Source: an uncultured Dorea sp.
GTDB taxonomy: Bacteria > Bacillota > Clostridia > Lachnospirales > Lachnospiraceae
Assembly: GCA_910580235.1 (NCBI GenBank)
Contig: CAJTVU010000006.1
Location: forward strand, 139,367 to 203,366
Length of the DNA stretch: 64,000 nt
Direction of reading: 5' to 3'
The position numbers and the translations under genes were made by a program. Every line of letters begins with the position of its first letter. The first letter of the stretch is position 1. This document shows, piece after piece, positions 1-7,700 of the stretch. A model generated the notes under the pieces. The model did no database searches and was not told where the DNA came from. It saw only the letters and a list, made by a program, of their open reading frames with translations.

Positions 1-951
1 TTACAGATCTCTTTAAAAGAAGGGGAGGCGCCCGAAGAGGAGGAGGCCTTAACTTTGCAGGACTATGATAAGATACAGCAGCTGTCAGAAGGAGAGGCGT
101 ATCTCTATATTGCAGTTCCTGGATTTTATGCTGCAAGTGGCCAAAATTATGATTATAAGCTGCTTCTAGTGGATTTTGAAAAGTTTGACTTAGATAAAGC
201 ATTTGCTTATTGGGGCAGCAATTTACAGGAGATAATGGGGCAGGATTTATTAAGCAGCTTCGGATTACAAGACAAAGAAATGCCGGAAATGCTGGATAGA
301 GAAGTGTGGAATACGGAAGTAGAAGAAATCGCACTGCAGGATTGCATATTAATTCCGGTCACATATATGGAAGAGATTGAAGGCGAGATCGCCTCGGGCT
401 GGATCCATATGGAGTGGGATTCCCAGGAAATGAAAGATGCTGAAAAGACAATAGAAAAGATAGAAGAATACCTGATGACGGCTCATGGGGATTCTTTCAG
501 CTACCGGATTTATTATCCAGAAATAGAGCTGTATAATAATTCTGAAAATGTAAAAACATCTATACAGGCAATCAATAAAGGGAGCGTATTGTTTTTGCTT
601 ATGGTCTTTATAGGGATGTCAGTTATTTTCCATCTGCTTTTCGAGCATAGGAAAGAGTCTTATGGAGTAAGCCTGGCATGTGGAGCGGACAGCAGGCAAT
701 TATTTAAGGAGATCTTCGGGGAGATTATATTTCTGAACGGCTTTGGGACGATCATAGGCAGCGGTATAGGCGTTCTGATGACATATCATTTGAACTTACA
801 GATTATGACTGGATATATTGAAGTTGTCGGGGATCTTCGCACTATTTTATTGGACGTTATGATCTGTCTTATCATATCCCTTGCTATTTCGATGACTATT
901 TATCAGAAATTGAAACGTGAAAAGATTGTTCAGCTATTGAATGTTTATTAG
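1..951 (+). CDS. FtsX/MacB-like ABC transporter permease, 3' part
   Basis: The reading frame is open to the window edge, so the start is missing and this is the C-terminal part of a longer membrane protein. About 180 polar residues form an extracytoplasmic region. Three hydrophobic segments follow, near the 'GSVLFLLMVFIGMSVIFHL' stretch, the 'GFGTIIGSGIGVLMTYHL' stretch and the last 40 residues. That is the usual C-terminal layout of FtsX-domain permeases. The ATPase gene starts 15 bases downstream, so the two should form one transporter, possibly of the small bacteriocin-export or envelope-stress type. The substrate cannot be read from sequence. Confidence 0.75.
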   Translation, partial: LQISLKEGEAPEEEEALTLQDYDKIQQLSEGEAYLYIAVPGFYAASGQNYDYKLLLVDFEKFDLDKAFAYWGSNLQEIMGQDLLSSFGLQDKEMPEMLDREVWNTEVEEIALQDCILIPVTYMEEIEGEIASGWIHMEWDSQEMKDAEKTIEKIEEYLMTAHGDSFSYRIYYPEIELYNNSENVKTSIQAINKGSVLFLLMVFIGMSVIFHLLFEHRKESYGVSLACGADSRQLFKEIFGEIIFLNGFGTIIGSGIGVLMTYHLNLQIMTGYIEVVGDLRTILLDVMICLIISLAISMTIYQKLKREKIVQLLNVY

Positions 952-966
952 GCAGGAGCGCAGCAG

Positions 967-1629
967 ATGATTTCATTAAAGCAGATAGAAAAAACATATT
1001 ACGGTCAGGGTGTAGAGACAAGAGTTTTGAAAAATTTGGAACTAACGATCCAACGGGGAGAATTTGTCTGTATTTATGGAAGCTCCGGGAGCGGAAAATC
1101 TACATTATTGAATATCATAGGATTATTAGATGAAGCTACATCCGGTACATATGAATTAGACGGGGTGGATGTCAATGTTTTAGGAGAAAGGGAAAAGGCT
1201 CGTATTCGTAACCAGAAATTAGGGTTTGTATTTCAGGCCTATCATCTGATACCAGAACTGAGCGCATTAGAGAATATCGTGCTTCCTCTTGGGTATGCCG
1301 GGGTGAATGGGGCAGAGAGAAAGAGGGTCGGAAATAGGCTGTTGGAAGAGTTTGAGATGGCAGAGCTAAAGAACAAATACATTTCCCAGATGTCAGGCGG
1401 CGAGCAGCAGCGTATTGCCATCATGCGTGCAATGGCAAACCAGCCTAAGATCCTGCTTGCAGACGAACCGACCGGAAATCTGGACAGCGAGAATTCAGAA
1501 ATAGTGATGGGCTTATTGAGGCGATTAAATCAGCGCGGAACAACGGTCGTGATGGTAACGCACGATACAGCGCTCGCTCAATATGGAAGCAGAGTAATCC
1601 ATGTGGAAGACGGGCGGATCGCACAATAA
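967..1629 (+). CDS. ABC transporter ATP-binding protein (MacB/LolD type)
   Basis: 220 residues, normal length for this class. Walker A reads GSSGSGKST (about residues 38-46), the signature is MSGGEQQR, Walker B is ILLADEPTG and a TVVMVTHD switch-His segment follows. It should power the FtsX-type permease that ends 15 bases upstream. The stop lies 11 bases from the end of the convergent Fic gene, so no separate terminator fits between them. Family membership is secure; the cargo is unknown. Confidence 0.9.
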   Translation: MISLKQIEKTYYGQGVETRVLKNLELTIQRGEFVCIYGSSGSGKSTLLNIIGLLDEATSGTYELDGVDVNVLGEREKARIRNQKLGFVFQAYHLIPELSALENIVLPLGYAGVNGAERKRVGNRLLEEFEMAELKNKYISQMSGGEQQRIAIMRAMANQPKILLADEPTGNLDSENSEIVMGLLRRLNQRGTTVVMVTHDTALAQYGSRVIHVEDGRIAQ

Positions 1630-1640
1630 GAGATTTTCTT

Positions 1641-2498
1641 TTAAGAATTTGTATTTTCCTTTTCCCCGGATTCAAATCCGACTATTCCTGTTATATGCAG
1701 GTTCCGATTGTGCAATTCGTTTTTCTCATTTAGAAGAAGATTTCGTAAGAACAGCTCAAGATATTCGGTTGTTTCGTAAATCCCTTTCTGCAGGTTCGTG
1801 TAATTGGCGCGGACAAGTGCGTTTCTGAAATACCACGCATGATGTGCAAAAATGTCGTTGGCCGCCGAAAAGCCAAGTGTCCGCAGATATTTTATAAAAA
1901 ATACTGCAGTCGTTCTTGTATTCCCTTCCCCGAAAATATGGATCTGCCACAGCCCTGAGACGAATACTGCAAGATGGCGGATCGTGTCATCTATGGAAAG
2001 GCCTCTATAATGAAAGCTTTTTTCCTGAGCGAGATCATATTCAAGAGTAGCCCGGAGCTCGGAGGCGCTTCCATATATAACGGTTTCTCCCTCTAAAACC
2101 CATTCCTTTTTTGTGATATTGTAGCTTCTTATCTTTCCGGCGTGCATGTAGATCCCTCGGAATAGCTTGCGATGGATTCCAATATATTCAGTCGGGGAAA
2201 AAGAAAACGCAGTCTCGGATAATATCTCTGCTATCCGTGCAGATACCTTATCAGCTTCTTCGGTACGTGTATTGTCTGAATGAGCCTGGCTTTCCTCATA
2301 ATAACTGTCAATAAGATCCTGAGCTTCTGTCAGCGTGATTTTGCCTTCAATATTTGCGATTGCAGTATCTATCAAATATTTAGACGGCTTAAGCCCGTCT
2401 ACGGCCTGCAAGCCGATTGCCGTGCTCCAGGCATATCCTTTGCGGGCCTTATCAGGCTCGGATTCTTTAAAATATTCTCTGAACGGGTCTTTGTCCAT
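1641..2498 (-). CDS. Fic domain protein (AMPylase-like)
   Basis: 285 residues. The Fic active-site loop is present as HIFGEGNTR, about two thirds along the protein (family pattern HxFx(D/E)GNxR), so the catalytic His and the phosphate-binding Asn and Arg are retained. Fic proteins transfer AMP or another nucleotide monophosphate to a hydroxyl on a target protein. The N-terminal segment with IEGKITLTEAQ resembles the helical VbhA-type antitoxin region that inhibits some Fic toxins, which would make this a self-restrained Fic protein. It stands alone on the minus strand with no partner gene visible. The target is unknown. Confidence 0.85.
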   Translation of the reverse strand: MDKDPFREYFKESEPDKARKGYAWSTAIGLQAVDGLKPSKYLIDTAIANIEGKITLTEAQDLIDSYYEESQAHSDNTRTEEADKVSARIAEILSETAFSFSPTEYIGIHRKLFRGIYMHAGKIRSYNITKKEWVLEGETVIYGSASELRATLEYDLAQEKSFHYRGLSIDDTIRHLAVFVSGLWQIHIFGEGNTRTTAVFFIKYLRTLGFSAANDIFAHHAWYFRNALVRANYTNLQKGIYETTEYLELFLRNLLLNEKNELHNRNLHITGIVGFESGEKENTNS

Positions 2499-2542
2499 AA
2501 TTGATCAGTTCCTTTCCTCTTTCTAGAACAAAGATTATTGTC

Positions 2543-2675
2543 CTGCAACTTACCAGCAAGTTAATGCGAACCAGTATATAGTGATATTATAATCATCAAT
2601 ACTATATATAGCGTTTCCTTATAGTTATAAATACCATTCTGCAATTTACCGGCAAGTTAATTTACGCCCAGTATG
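2543..2675. repeat. Imperfect direct repeat, two copies of about 36 bp
   Basis: One copy starts near 2543 (CTGCAACTTACCAGCAAGTT...) and a second near 2639 (CTGCAATTTACCGGCAAGTT...), both running into a CAGTAT motif. The second copy overlaps the 3' end of the truncated gene at 2662-2868. The first may therefore be a leftover of a duplicated gene end upstream of the Fic gene. The A+T-rich DNA between the copies shows no gene. Confidence 0.55.
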
Positions 2676-2868
2676 GGATGTATTTCGTATGTCTTGGAGC
2701 TATATCTTCCAGTTTTTTTATATATTTCTTTTCACAGGCTTCTTTTATTAAGCGTGATATACTTGCAGAAGATTTTTCTTCTAGTCCAAACCTTTCGCGC
2801 AAAGAACTGTTTGTTAAAAACTCGTTTTGTATATATTTTATACAACCATGCATATAGTTTCTATACAA
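2662..2868 (-). pseudogene. C-terminal winged-helix remnant of an AlbA_2/ATP-binding (COG2865-type) protein
   Basis: 68 codons reading NSSLRERFGLEEKSSASISR then a short KYIPYWA tail. From family knowledge this matches the extreme C-terminal winged-helix domain of large AlbA_2-type 'ATP-binding/helicase-like' regulators, which are usually 400-500 residues long. The N-terminal domains are absent: the DNA upstream of the first ATG (2869-2916) is A+T-rich and non-coding, then comes a terminator. I read it as a truncated gene. A standalone small DNA-binding protein is the alternative. No convincing ribosome site was seen. Confidence 0.55.
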
Positions 2869-2916
2869 TTAATATTATACATCGAAACCATGGCTTTTCA
2901 AAGCATAAAATAAATA

Positions 2917-2938
2917 AGGCCATCCCGCGGGATAGCCT
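2917..2938. terminator. Hairpin downstream of hsp20, probably bidirectional
   Basis: AGGC-ATCCCGCGGGAT-GCCT forms a compact G+C-rich stem (one mismatch pair) with T-rich DNA on both sides: TTTTTAA to the right, and TTATTTATTTT when read on the minus strand. It lies about 55 bases past the Hsp20 stop, suiting termination of that minus-strand gene. Confidence 0.7.
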
Positions 2939-2993
2939 CATTTTTAAATTCCAGGACTTAGAGATCGCCCTTCGCCGACAGGCTTATCAACAA

Positions 2994-3422
2994 TTATTCA
3001 ATCGTGATCAGCTTCGGCTGTTCTTCTATTTTCTGTATTTCTTTTGGAACCTGGAGGGCAAGCACGCCGTCCTTGAAAGAAGCCTTAATGTCTTCCTGCG
3101 TGACCTGGTCGCCTACATAGAAGCTTCTGTTGCAGCTGCCGGTGTAACGCTCCTTGCGGATGCAGTTGCCTTTTGCGTCTTTTTCTTCTTTTGTCTCGTT
3201 CTTTGTGGCGGAAATCGTGAGGTAGCCGTCTTTTAAGTCGGCTTTAATGTCTTCCTTCGCATATCCGGGAAGCTCCATCTCGATCACATAGTTTCCATCC
3301 TTGTCATGGACGTCCGTCCTCATGATCTGTGTAGATGTGGATGCGCTGTCGTAAGAGCGTGTGAAGAACGGGTCTTTGAACATCTCGTCGAATAAGTTGT
3401 AGTGTCTGTTTGCTAGTAACAT
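2994..3422 (-). CDS. Hsp20/alpha-crystallin family small heat-shock protein
   Basis: 142 residues, typical of the clostridial Hsp18 group. An alpha-crystallin domain spans about residues 35-135, including the GVLALQVPKE segment near the C-terminus, which corresponds to the conserved G-x-L strand. The N-terminus MLLANRHYNLFDEMFKDPFF is also typical. It acts as an ATP-independent holdase that binds unfolding proteins in the cytoplasm. The start is set by a clear AGGAGG-type site just upstream (ccTCCTTg on the plus strand at about 3431). A CIRCE-like operator lies about 105 bases upstream, implying HrcA control. It forms a single-gene unit ending in the hairpin at 2917. Confidence 0.93.
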   Translation of the reverse strand: MLLANRHYNLFDEMFKDPFFTRSYDSASTSTQIMRTDVHDKDGNYVIEMELPGYAKEDIKADLKDGYLTISATKNETKEEKDAKGNCIRKERYTGSCNRSFYVGDQVTQEDIKASFKDGVLALQVPKEIQKIEEQPKLITIE

Positions 3423-3526
3423 AATGATTCCTCCTTGTTTTATGTGCCTTATCAGAATAGTATTCCAAAAAGGTATTTGAAATATAACTTGTTTTATTTG
3501 TTATATATATTATATATCATAAATTG

Positions 3527-3553
3527 TTAGCAATGTAAATAGATGAGTGCTAA
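3527..3553. promoter_or_regulatory. CIRCE-like HrcA operator
   Basis: TTAGCAATG (3527-3535), nine bases, then GAGTGCTAA (3545-3553). The right arm is a perfect CIRCE arm and the left arm matches the TTAGCACTC consensus at seven of nine positions. The nine-base spacer is exactly canonical. It lies upstream of the minus-strand Hsp20 gene. Confidence 0.85.
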
Positions 3554-3684
3554 TTTATAAAATTTTTAGATTTTTAAGGATTACAAAATTTTACAAAAAA
3601 CACAATATTTTTTACGTGGAAATAGAAAATCGTATATTTTAATGTATACATAATAAAGGGATAAAAGATGTTAGGAGGCCAGTT

Positions 3685-3702
3685 ATGAAAAATCAAGCAT
3701 GA
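3685..3702 (+). pseudogene. Orphan gene start (five codons) cut off at the IS relic
   Basis: A strong ribosome site (TTAGGAGG, 3671-3678) is followed seven bases later by ATG and only five codons, MKNQA, before TGA. The stop coincides with the end of the IS110-type relic at 3693. This looks like the 5' end of a gene interrupted when the insertion sequence arrived. A short leader peptide is the alternative. Confidence 0.4.
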
Positions 3703-4379
3703 ATTAAACAAAAAATTTTTATTTTACTCAAGGTTAAATCCAACATCATCAGCAAGCATTTTCTAGATGATTCTGACGGGTTTACTGGCATGGTGACTAA
3801 GGGCATCATAATATGTCCGGTGCTCAGCGCTCTTAATACCATAATGAGTTTTGAAAGTAGCATTATTTTTACAACATTATGAGTTATATTCATGATATCA
3901 CCGATTCCAGCAAGTACCATTCCGCCATTCATGAAGCAAATCCCGGGAATGATTATAGTTACAGAGTACATGTAGAGGATGATGTTTGTTATTTCAGATT
4001 TTGTATAGAATGACTGCGTATTAATAACTAAATTATGTATAAAGACAATCGTGGTTGGCATCCGTGTCTTTTTGAAGATGACATAGAAAAAATTTTGATG
4101 CACATCGGACTTGGAAAAGTATTGAGGTTCTGGGAATATTTGGTCAATGTGAGAAGCGGTATGTTGTTTTATAGCCTTGTGGTGGAATCTATCAAGTTCT
4201 CTGAGTTTGATGAAATCAAATACGTTGTTCTCACGTATAGACGAATTCTTGTTAGGGGCTAGAACACACATTTTTAGATAGCAGAAGATAGAAGTTATCA
4301 TAGTTATTTGCAAATTTGAATAGTTCGAATCATCGTACCTTCCGTGAAAATACTCCGAGGACATCCAGTTAATAAACAA
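3693..4379 (-). mobile_element. Decayed IS110-family transposase
   Basis: On the minus strand one frame still carries recognisable pieces of an IS110/IS1111 transposase in the right order. HIDQIFPEPQYFSK resembles the 'D..FPEF..LF' spacer region. IIPGICFMNGGMVLAGIGDI matches the Transposase_20 'IPGIG..TA..LLAEIGD' motif. STGHIMMPLVTMPVN and the residues after it match the 'SG.F....M.KRGS' tail. The N-terminal RuvC-like DEDD part is not recognisable and the remaining frame is much shorter than the usual 330-420 residues, so it is inactive. IS110 elements lack terminal inverted repeats, so the ends cannot be fixed. It sits exactly at the left edge of the A+T-rich operon. The strand and family call rest on motif resemblance. 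Confidence 0.6.
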
Positions 4380-4477
4380 TTTAGAAGTCTACAGTATCTG
4401 AATGTATTAAACCTCAGATTAAGAAAAATGAAAGGAATATGTTGTTTTTGTTTCTATAAACATCATATAAGGAAGAG

Positions 4478-5473
4478 ATGAAAGTATTTATTGGCATGAA
4501 CAATAAAGTCAGAGAAGATTATAAAAATCAGGTTTTTGAAATAATTACTAAGATAGATTTAAATAACTATGAGACCATTCCAGAGTTTATGGATGTAATA
4601 AGTCATCCTGGAAAAATGATTCGTTCAACATTTACATATATTACAAGTCTTTTAGAGAAAGAACAATTAGATTTAAATATTTCTTATTTAATAGTTCTTG
4701 TTGAATTAATCCAAGCAGCTAGTTTGATACATGATGATATTATCGATAATAGTTTGTATAGAAGGGGACGAGAGACAATAGTAAACAAGTATGGACTGCA
4801 TCGTGCATTGCTTCTAGGGGATTGCTTAGTCTTTATAGTAATGAGGCTGATAGCGGAAATGGAAATGACGCAGGATAAAAGAGGCCAAATATTAAAAGCA
4901 ATATCGACATGTTTAGTGAATATGTATGAAGGACAGAAGTTTGAAGAAATTTTGGTTGGGAATTATCTGGTTAGTGATAGAGACTATATTAATGTTATTA
5001 GCAATAAATCTTCTTCTTTTTTTGCTATGGCCTGTGAGTTAGGAGCGATTCTGGCAGGTGCTAGCAATAGTTGCAAGAAAGCAGTAATGCTGTATGGATA
5101 TAATATCGGTCTTGCGTATCAAATGATGGATGATTTACAAAGTATAGTATGCTTAAAAAAAGAGAAGACAGAAAAATCTTACCAAACTGATATTGAAAGA
5201 AGGCTTGTAACGCTACCTGTTATTATTGCATTAAAAGAATGTAGTGATAATGAAAAAGAAATAATAAAAGATTTTTATAGTGGGAAATCAACAAATAAAA
5301 ACTCTCTCACTAAGGCGATAAATAATGAAGAAGTGCTATTTAAAGTAAAAGAAAGAATTATTCATACGATAATAAAAGCAAGAGATGAACTAAAAGATTT
5401 AAGGGATAGTAAATATAAAACCGCTCTACAGGAATATTGTGATTACCTACAGGAGGAAGTCAATGAATATTGA
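4478..5473 (+). CDS. Polyprenyl diphosphate synthase
   Basis: 331 residues, normal for trans-isoprenyl diphosphate synthases, which condense isopentenyl diphosphate onto an allylic starter to make a linear prenyl diphosphate. The first aspartate-rich motif is intact (HDDIID at about residue 88, followed by RRG), and the upstream GKxxR (PGKMIRS) is present. The second motif reads DDLQS in place of DDxxD, so its last Asp is Ser, which may alter Mg binding or chain length. The ATG is close to its GGAAGAG site; an ATG 18 bases further on is possible. It is the first gene of the operon and overlaps the next gene by 11 bases. It presumably supplies the prenyl donor for the UbiA-type enzyme at 12758. 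Confidence 0.88.
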   Translation: MKVFIGMNNKVREDYKNQVFEIITKIDLNNYETIPEFMDVISHPGKMIRSTFTYITSLLEKEQLDLNISYLIVLVELIQAASLIHDDIIDNSLYRRGRETIVNKYGLHRALLLGDCLVFIVMRLIAEMEMTQDKRGQILKAISTCLVNMYEGQKFEEILVGNYLVSDRDYINVISNKSSSFFAMACELGAILAGASNSCKKAVMLYGYNIGLAYQMMDDLQSIVCLKKEKTEKSYQTDIERRLVTLPVIIALKECSDNEKEIIKDFYSGKSTNKNSLTKAINNEEVLFKVKERIIHTIIKARDELKDLRDSKYKTALQEYCDYLQEEVNEY

Positions 5474-7085
5474 TTTTATTATTAGTGAAATTGAGAGAGA
5501 ACCGTGTGTGAAAACATGTAAGAATCTTCTGAAAAATAATGCGATATTTACTACACCTATTGATGATTTCCAGCAAGCAATGAATCTTTTAGATTCTGAA
5601 GATGAATATGTAAGAATATTTGTAGTTATGTATATTTCTAAAGCATATGATAGTTTGGATCTGCAAAAAGAAATGATTCATAAACAATTAGTATTGTTAT
5701 CAAATGATTGGAGTAAAAAGTTTATAAGGTATGGCCTGATACCCTCTGTGGAAGCGATATTAACAAAAGCAGGCTCTGAGTTATCTACCTATTTGACGAA
5801 TAAATTAAAAGATCCTGATTATCCAGTTTTACCACGTATATATTTCGAAGCCTATAGTAGGGTTATAATGAAAAAGAATAATTATAAAGAAGTCACAGTT
5901 TTTTTGGATTTGATAGGAGATTACTTAATTTCAAACAATCTTGATACTCAGCAAGGGTTAGTTTCCGCAATAAATAATATTGGAAAGAAAAATATAACCT
6001 TACTACAAAAATATATTTTAGATTGGATAGAAATTAAAAATATTAATACTTACTATGTTATCAGGAAAGTATTCGATTTAAAGTTTGGAGAACTAGCCGG
6101 AACAGAATTCAGACAAACCTGCAAAGAAAAAATGAATAGCTATGAGGAAGAAAGAATTCGGTTGATCAGTGAAAAATTCAGTAGCGATGAAAGTAAAGTA
6201 GATGTTACTTATCAAGAGATTATAGTTTCAACCATGCTGCATTTTATAAATTCACCAATGTTACCTTTTAATTGGGGAGCCAATCCTTATAGAGGATGCT
6301 TGCATGCTTGTGAATATTGCTATGGTAGAACCAGTCATGAATTTTTAGGGCATACCAAAGATGAGTTCGAACGTATTATTTATGTAAAAATTAATGCAGA
6401 TAAGGCTTTGGAGAAAGAAATCATGACTCCCAAGTGGACAAGCAGCAGAAATAAATTAATTAATTTAGGGACAGTGACAGATCCTTACCAACAGATTGAA
6501 GAGAATTATGAGATTACACGGAAAATACTTGAGACGTTGTATAAGTATAAAAATCCCGTTACGATTACTACAAAATCAGATCTCGTTATCAGAGATATTG
6601 ATATTTTGAAAAAAATGGGACCATTAACAAATGTAGTATTCAGTATACCATCTTTAGACCAAATCTTTTTAGATAAAATAGAGAAGAGGGCAGCCCCTAT
6701 TGCTCAGCGCCTGAAAGCAATAGAACAGTTAAAGAAAGCGGGTATTACTGTAGGGGTTCTTATGATTCCGATATTCCCTTATATTAATGATGGCGAAAGT
6801 GAGCTTAAGTATCTTATTCAAACATTAGCTGATTATAAGGTGGACTATGTGATACCAGATATTCTTAATTTACGCGGTGATAGTAAATATAAGGTAAGCC
6901 AGTTTATAGGCCAATATTATCCGGAATTAGCTGAAGCTTATAAGAAATTGTATGTGAGGGGTAATGATAGTCTATATGTTGATAAGGCTTACCAGAAAAA
7001 GATATTTGATTATCTTATGAAAGACGCTTTGAAAGAATATGGCTTGAACGATTATTCGAAAATGATTAAAGGAAAATGGTCTTAA
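5463..7085 (+). CDS. HEAT-like domain fused to SPL/Rv2578c-type radical SAM protein
   Basis: 540 residues from the ATG preceded by AGGAGG (5451-5456). Residues 1 to about 255 are helical and repeat-like without a recognised catalytic motif, perhaps a HEAT-type scaffold. The radical SAM domain starts at NPYRGCLHACEYCYGR, with the Fe-S cysteines at about 279, 283 and 286. 'NPYRGC.H.C.YC..R..HE.LG' is the signature of the Rv2578c/spore-photoproduct-lyase-like group. The chemistry of that group is largely uncharacterised. In this operon it is a candidate C-H activation or rearrangement step. The N-terminal extension is unusual for the group. Confidence 0.8.
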   Translation: MNIDFIISEIEREPCVKTCKNLLKNNAIFTTPIDDFQQAMNLLDSEDEYVRIFVVMYISKAYDSLDLQKEMIHKQLVLLSNDWSKKFIRYGLIPSVEAILTKAGSELSTYLTNKLKDPDYPVLPRIYFEAYSRVIMKKNNYKEVTVFLDLIGDYLISNNLDTQQGLVSAINNIGKKNITLLQKYILDWIEIKNINTYYVIRKVFDLKFGELAGTEFRQTCKEKMNSYEEERIRLISEKFSSDESKVDVTYQEIIVSTMLHFINSPMLPFNWGANPYRGCLHACEYCYGRTSHEFLGHTKDEFERIIYVKINADKALEKEIMTPKWTSSRNKLINLGTVTDPYQQIEENYEITRKILETLYKYKNPVTITTKSDLVIRDIDILKKMGPLTNVVFSIPSLDQIFLDKIEKRAAPIAQRLKAIEQLKKAGITVGVLMIPIFPYINDGESELKYLIQTLADYKVDYVIPDILNLRGDSKYKVSQFIGQYYPELAEAYKKLYVRGNDSLYVDKAYQKKIFDYLMKDALKEYGLNDYSKMIKGKWS

Positions 7086-7699
7086 AAATGAAAAATGCAG
7101 AATATGTTGATTGGAATTTTTTCTGGAAAAGGGTAAAAAAACATCCTTTATTTCTAAAATTTTTATATTTTGTACACCTTAAAAAATATACAAAAATTTT
7201 AAAAAAGATACACTTGATTACGCCGGCAGTACTGGAAATAGGGGCAGGAACTGGTGCAGCAGCATTGCATGTGCAAGATTTATACGGAGGTAGTGTGACA
7301 CTTGTTGATAATAGTAAAATTGCTTATGAAATGCATAAAAAATTATTCCCTAATAGAATAAGTAAAATAAATTATATTCGAAAAAATTTTTTGGAAATTG
7401 ACAGAAGGCCAGAGTTCGATTTAGTGATGAGTGATGGACTGCTTGAACACTTTAGTGAAAAAGAAGAAATAATCGAGATGCATAAAACTTTTGCCAAAAA
7501 GAATGGGTATATATTAATTTTTGCACTAAATAATAATTTGTTTGCTCGCTTTTTGGAATTGGGGGAGAAAAAGATGGGTTATTCAGAACCGATAAGTATG
7601 AATGAATGTATTCAGTTGTGCGATCAATTAGAATTAAAAGTAGTTGAAACAATAAAATATTTTTTTGAGTATGGAATTTTGTGCAAGAAGGTAGGTTAG
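7076..7699 (+). CDS. Class I SAM-dependent methyltransferase
   Basis: 207 residues. The SAM-binding motif I is VLEIGAGTGAAA (about residue 60), followed by motif II TLVDNS and a FDLVMSDGLLEHF segment resembling motif post-I/IV of small-molecule methyltransferases. It overlaps the preceding gene by 10 bases and the next starts two bases after its stop, so it is translationally coupled. An in-frame ATG at 7088 is an alternative start. The substrate is unknown; context suggests O-, N- or C-methylation of the headgroup made by this operon. Confidence 0.82.
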   Translation: MVLKMKNAEYVDWNFFWKRVKKHPLFLKFLYFVHLKKYTKILKKIHLITPAVLEIGAGTGAAALHVQDLYGGSVTLVDNSKIAYEMHKKLFPNRISKINYIRKNFLEIDRRPEFDLVMSDGLLEHFSEKEEIIEMHKTFAKKNGYILIFALNNNLFARFLELGEKKMGYSEPISMNECIQLCDQLELKVVETIKYFFEYGILCKKVG

Positions 7700-7700
7700 G

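Noticed and set aside
1..1629. A bacteriocin cluster at the left edge.
   Set aside because: Only a partial permease and its ATPase are visible; no precursor peptide or immunity gene lies in the window.
4035..4262. A 75-codon plus-strand frame inside the IS110 relic.
   Set aside because: It runs opposite to recognisable transposase motifs and has no ribosome site; treated as a chance frame.
4380..4477. Cobalamin riboswitch ahead of the B12-dependent operon.
   Set aside because: The short A+T-rich leader shows no B12-box or the expected stems.
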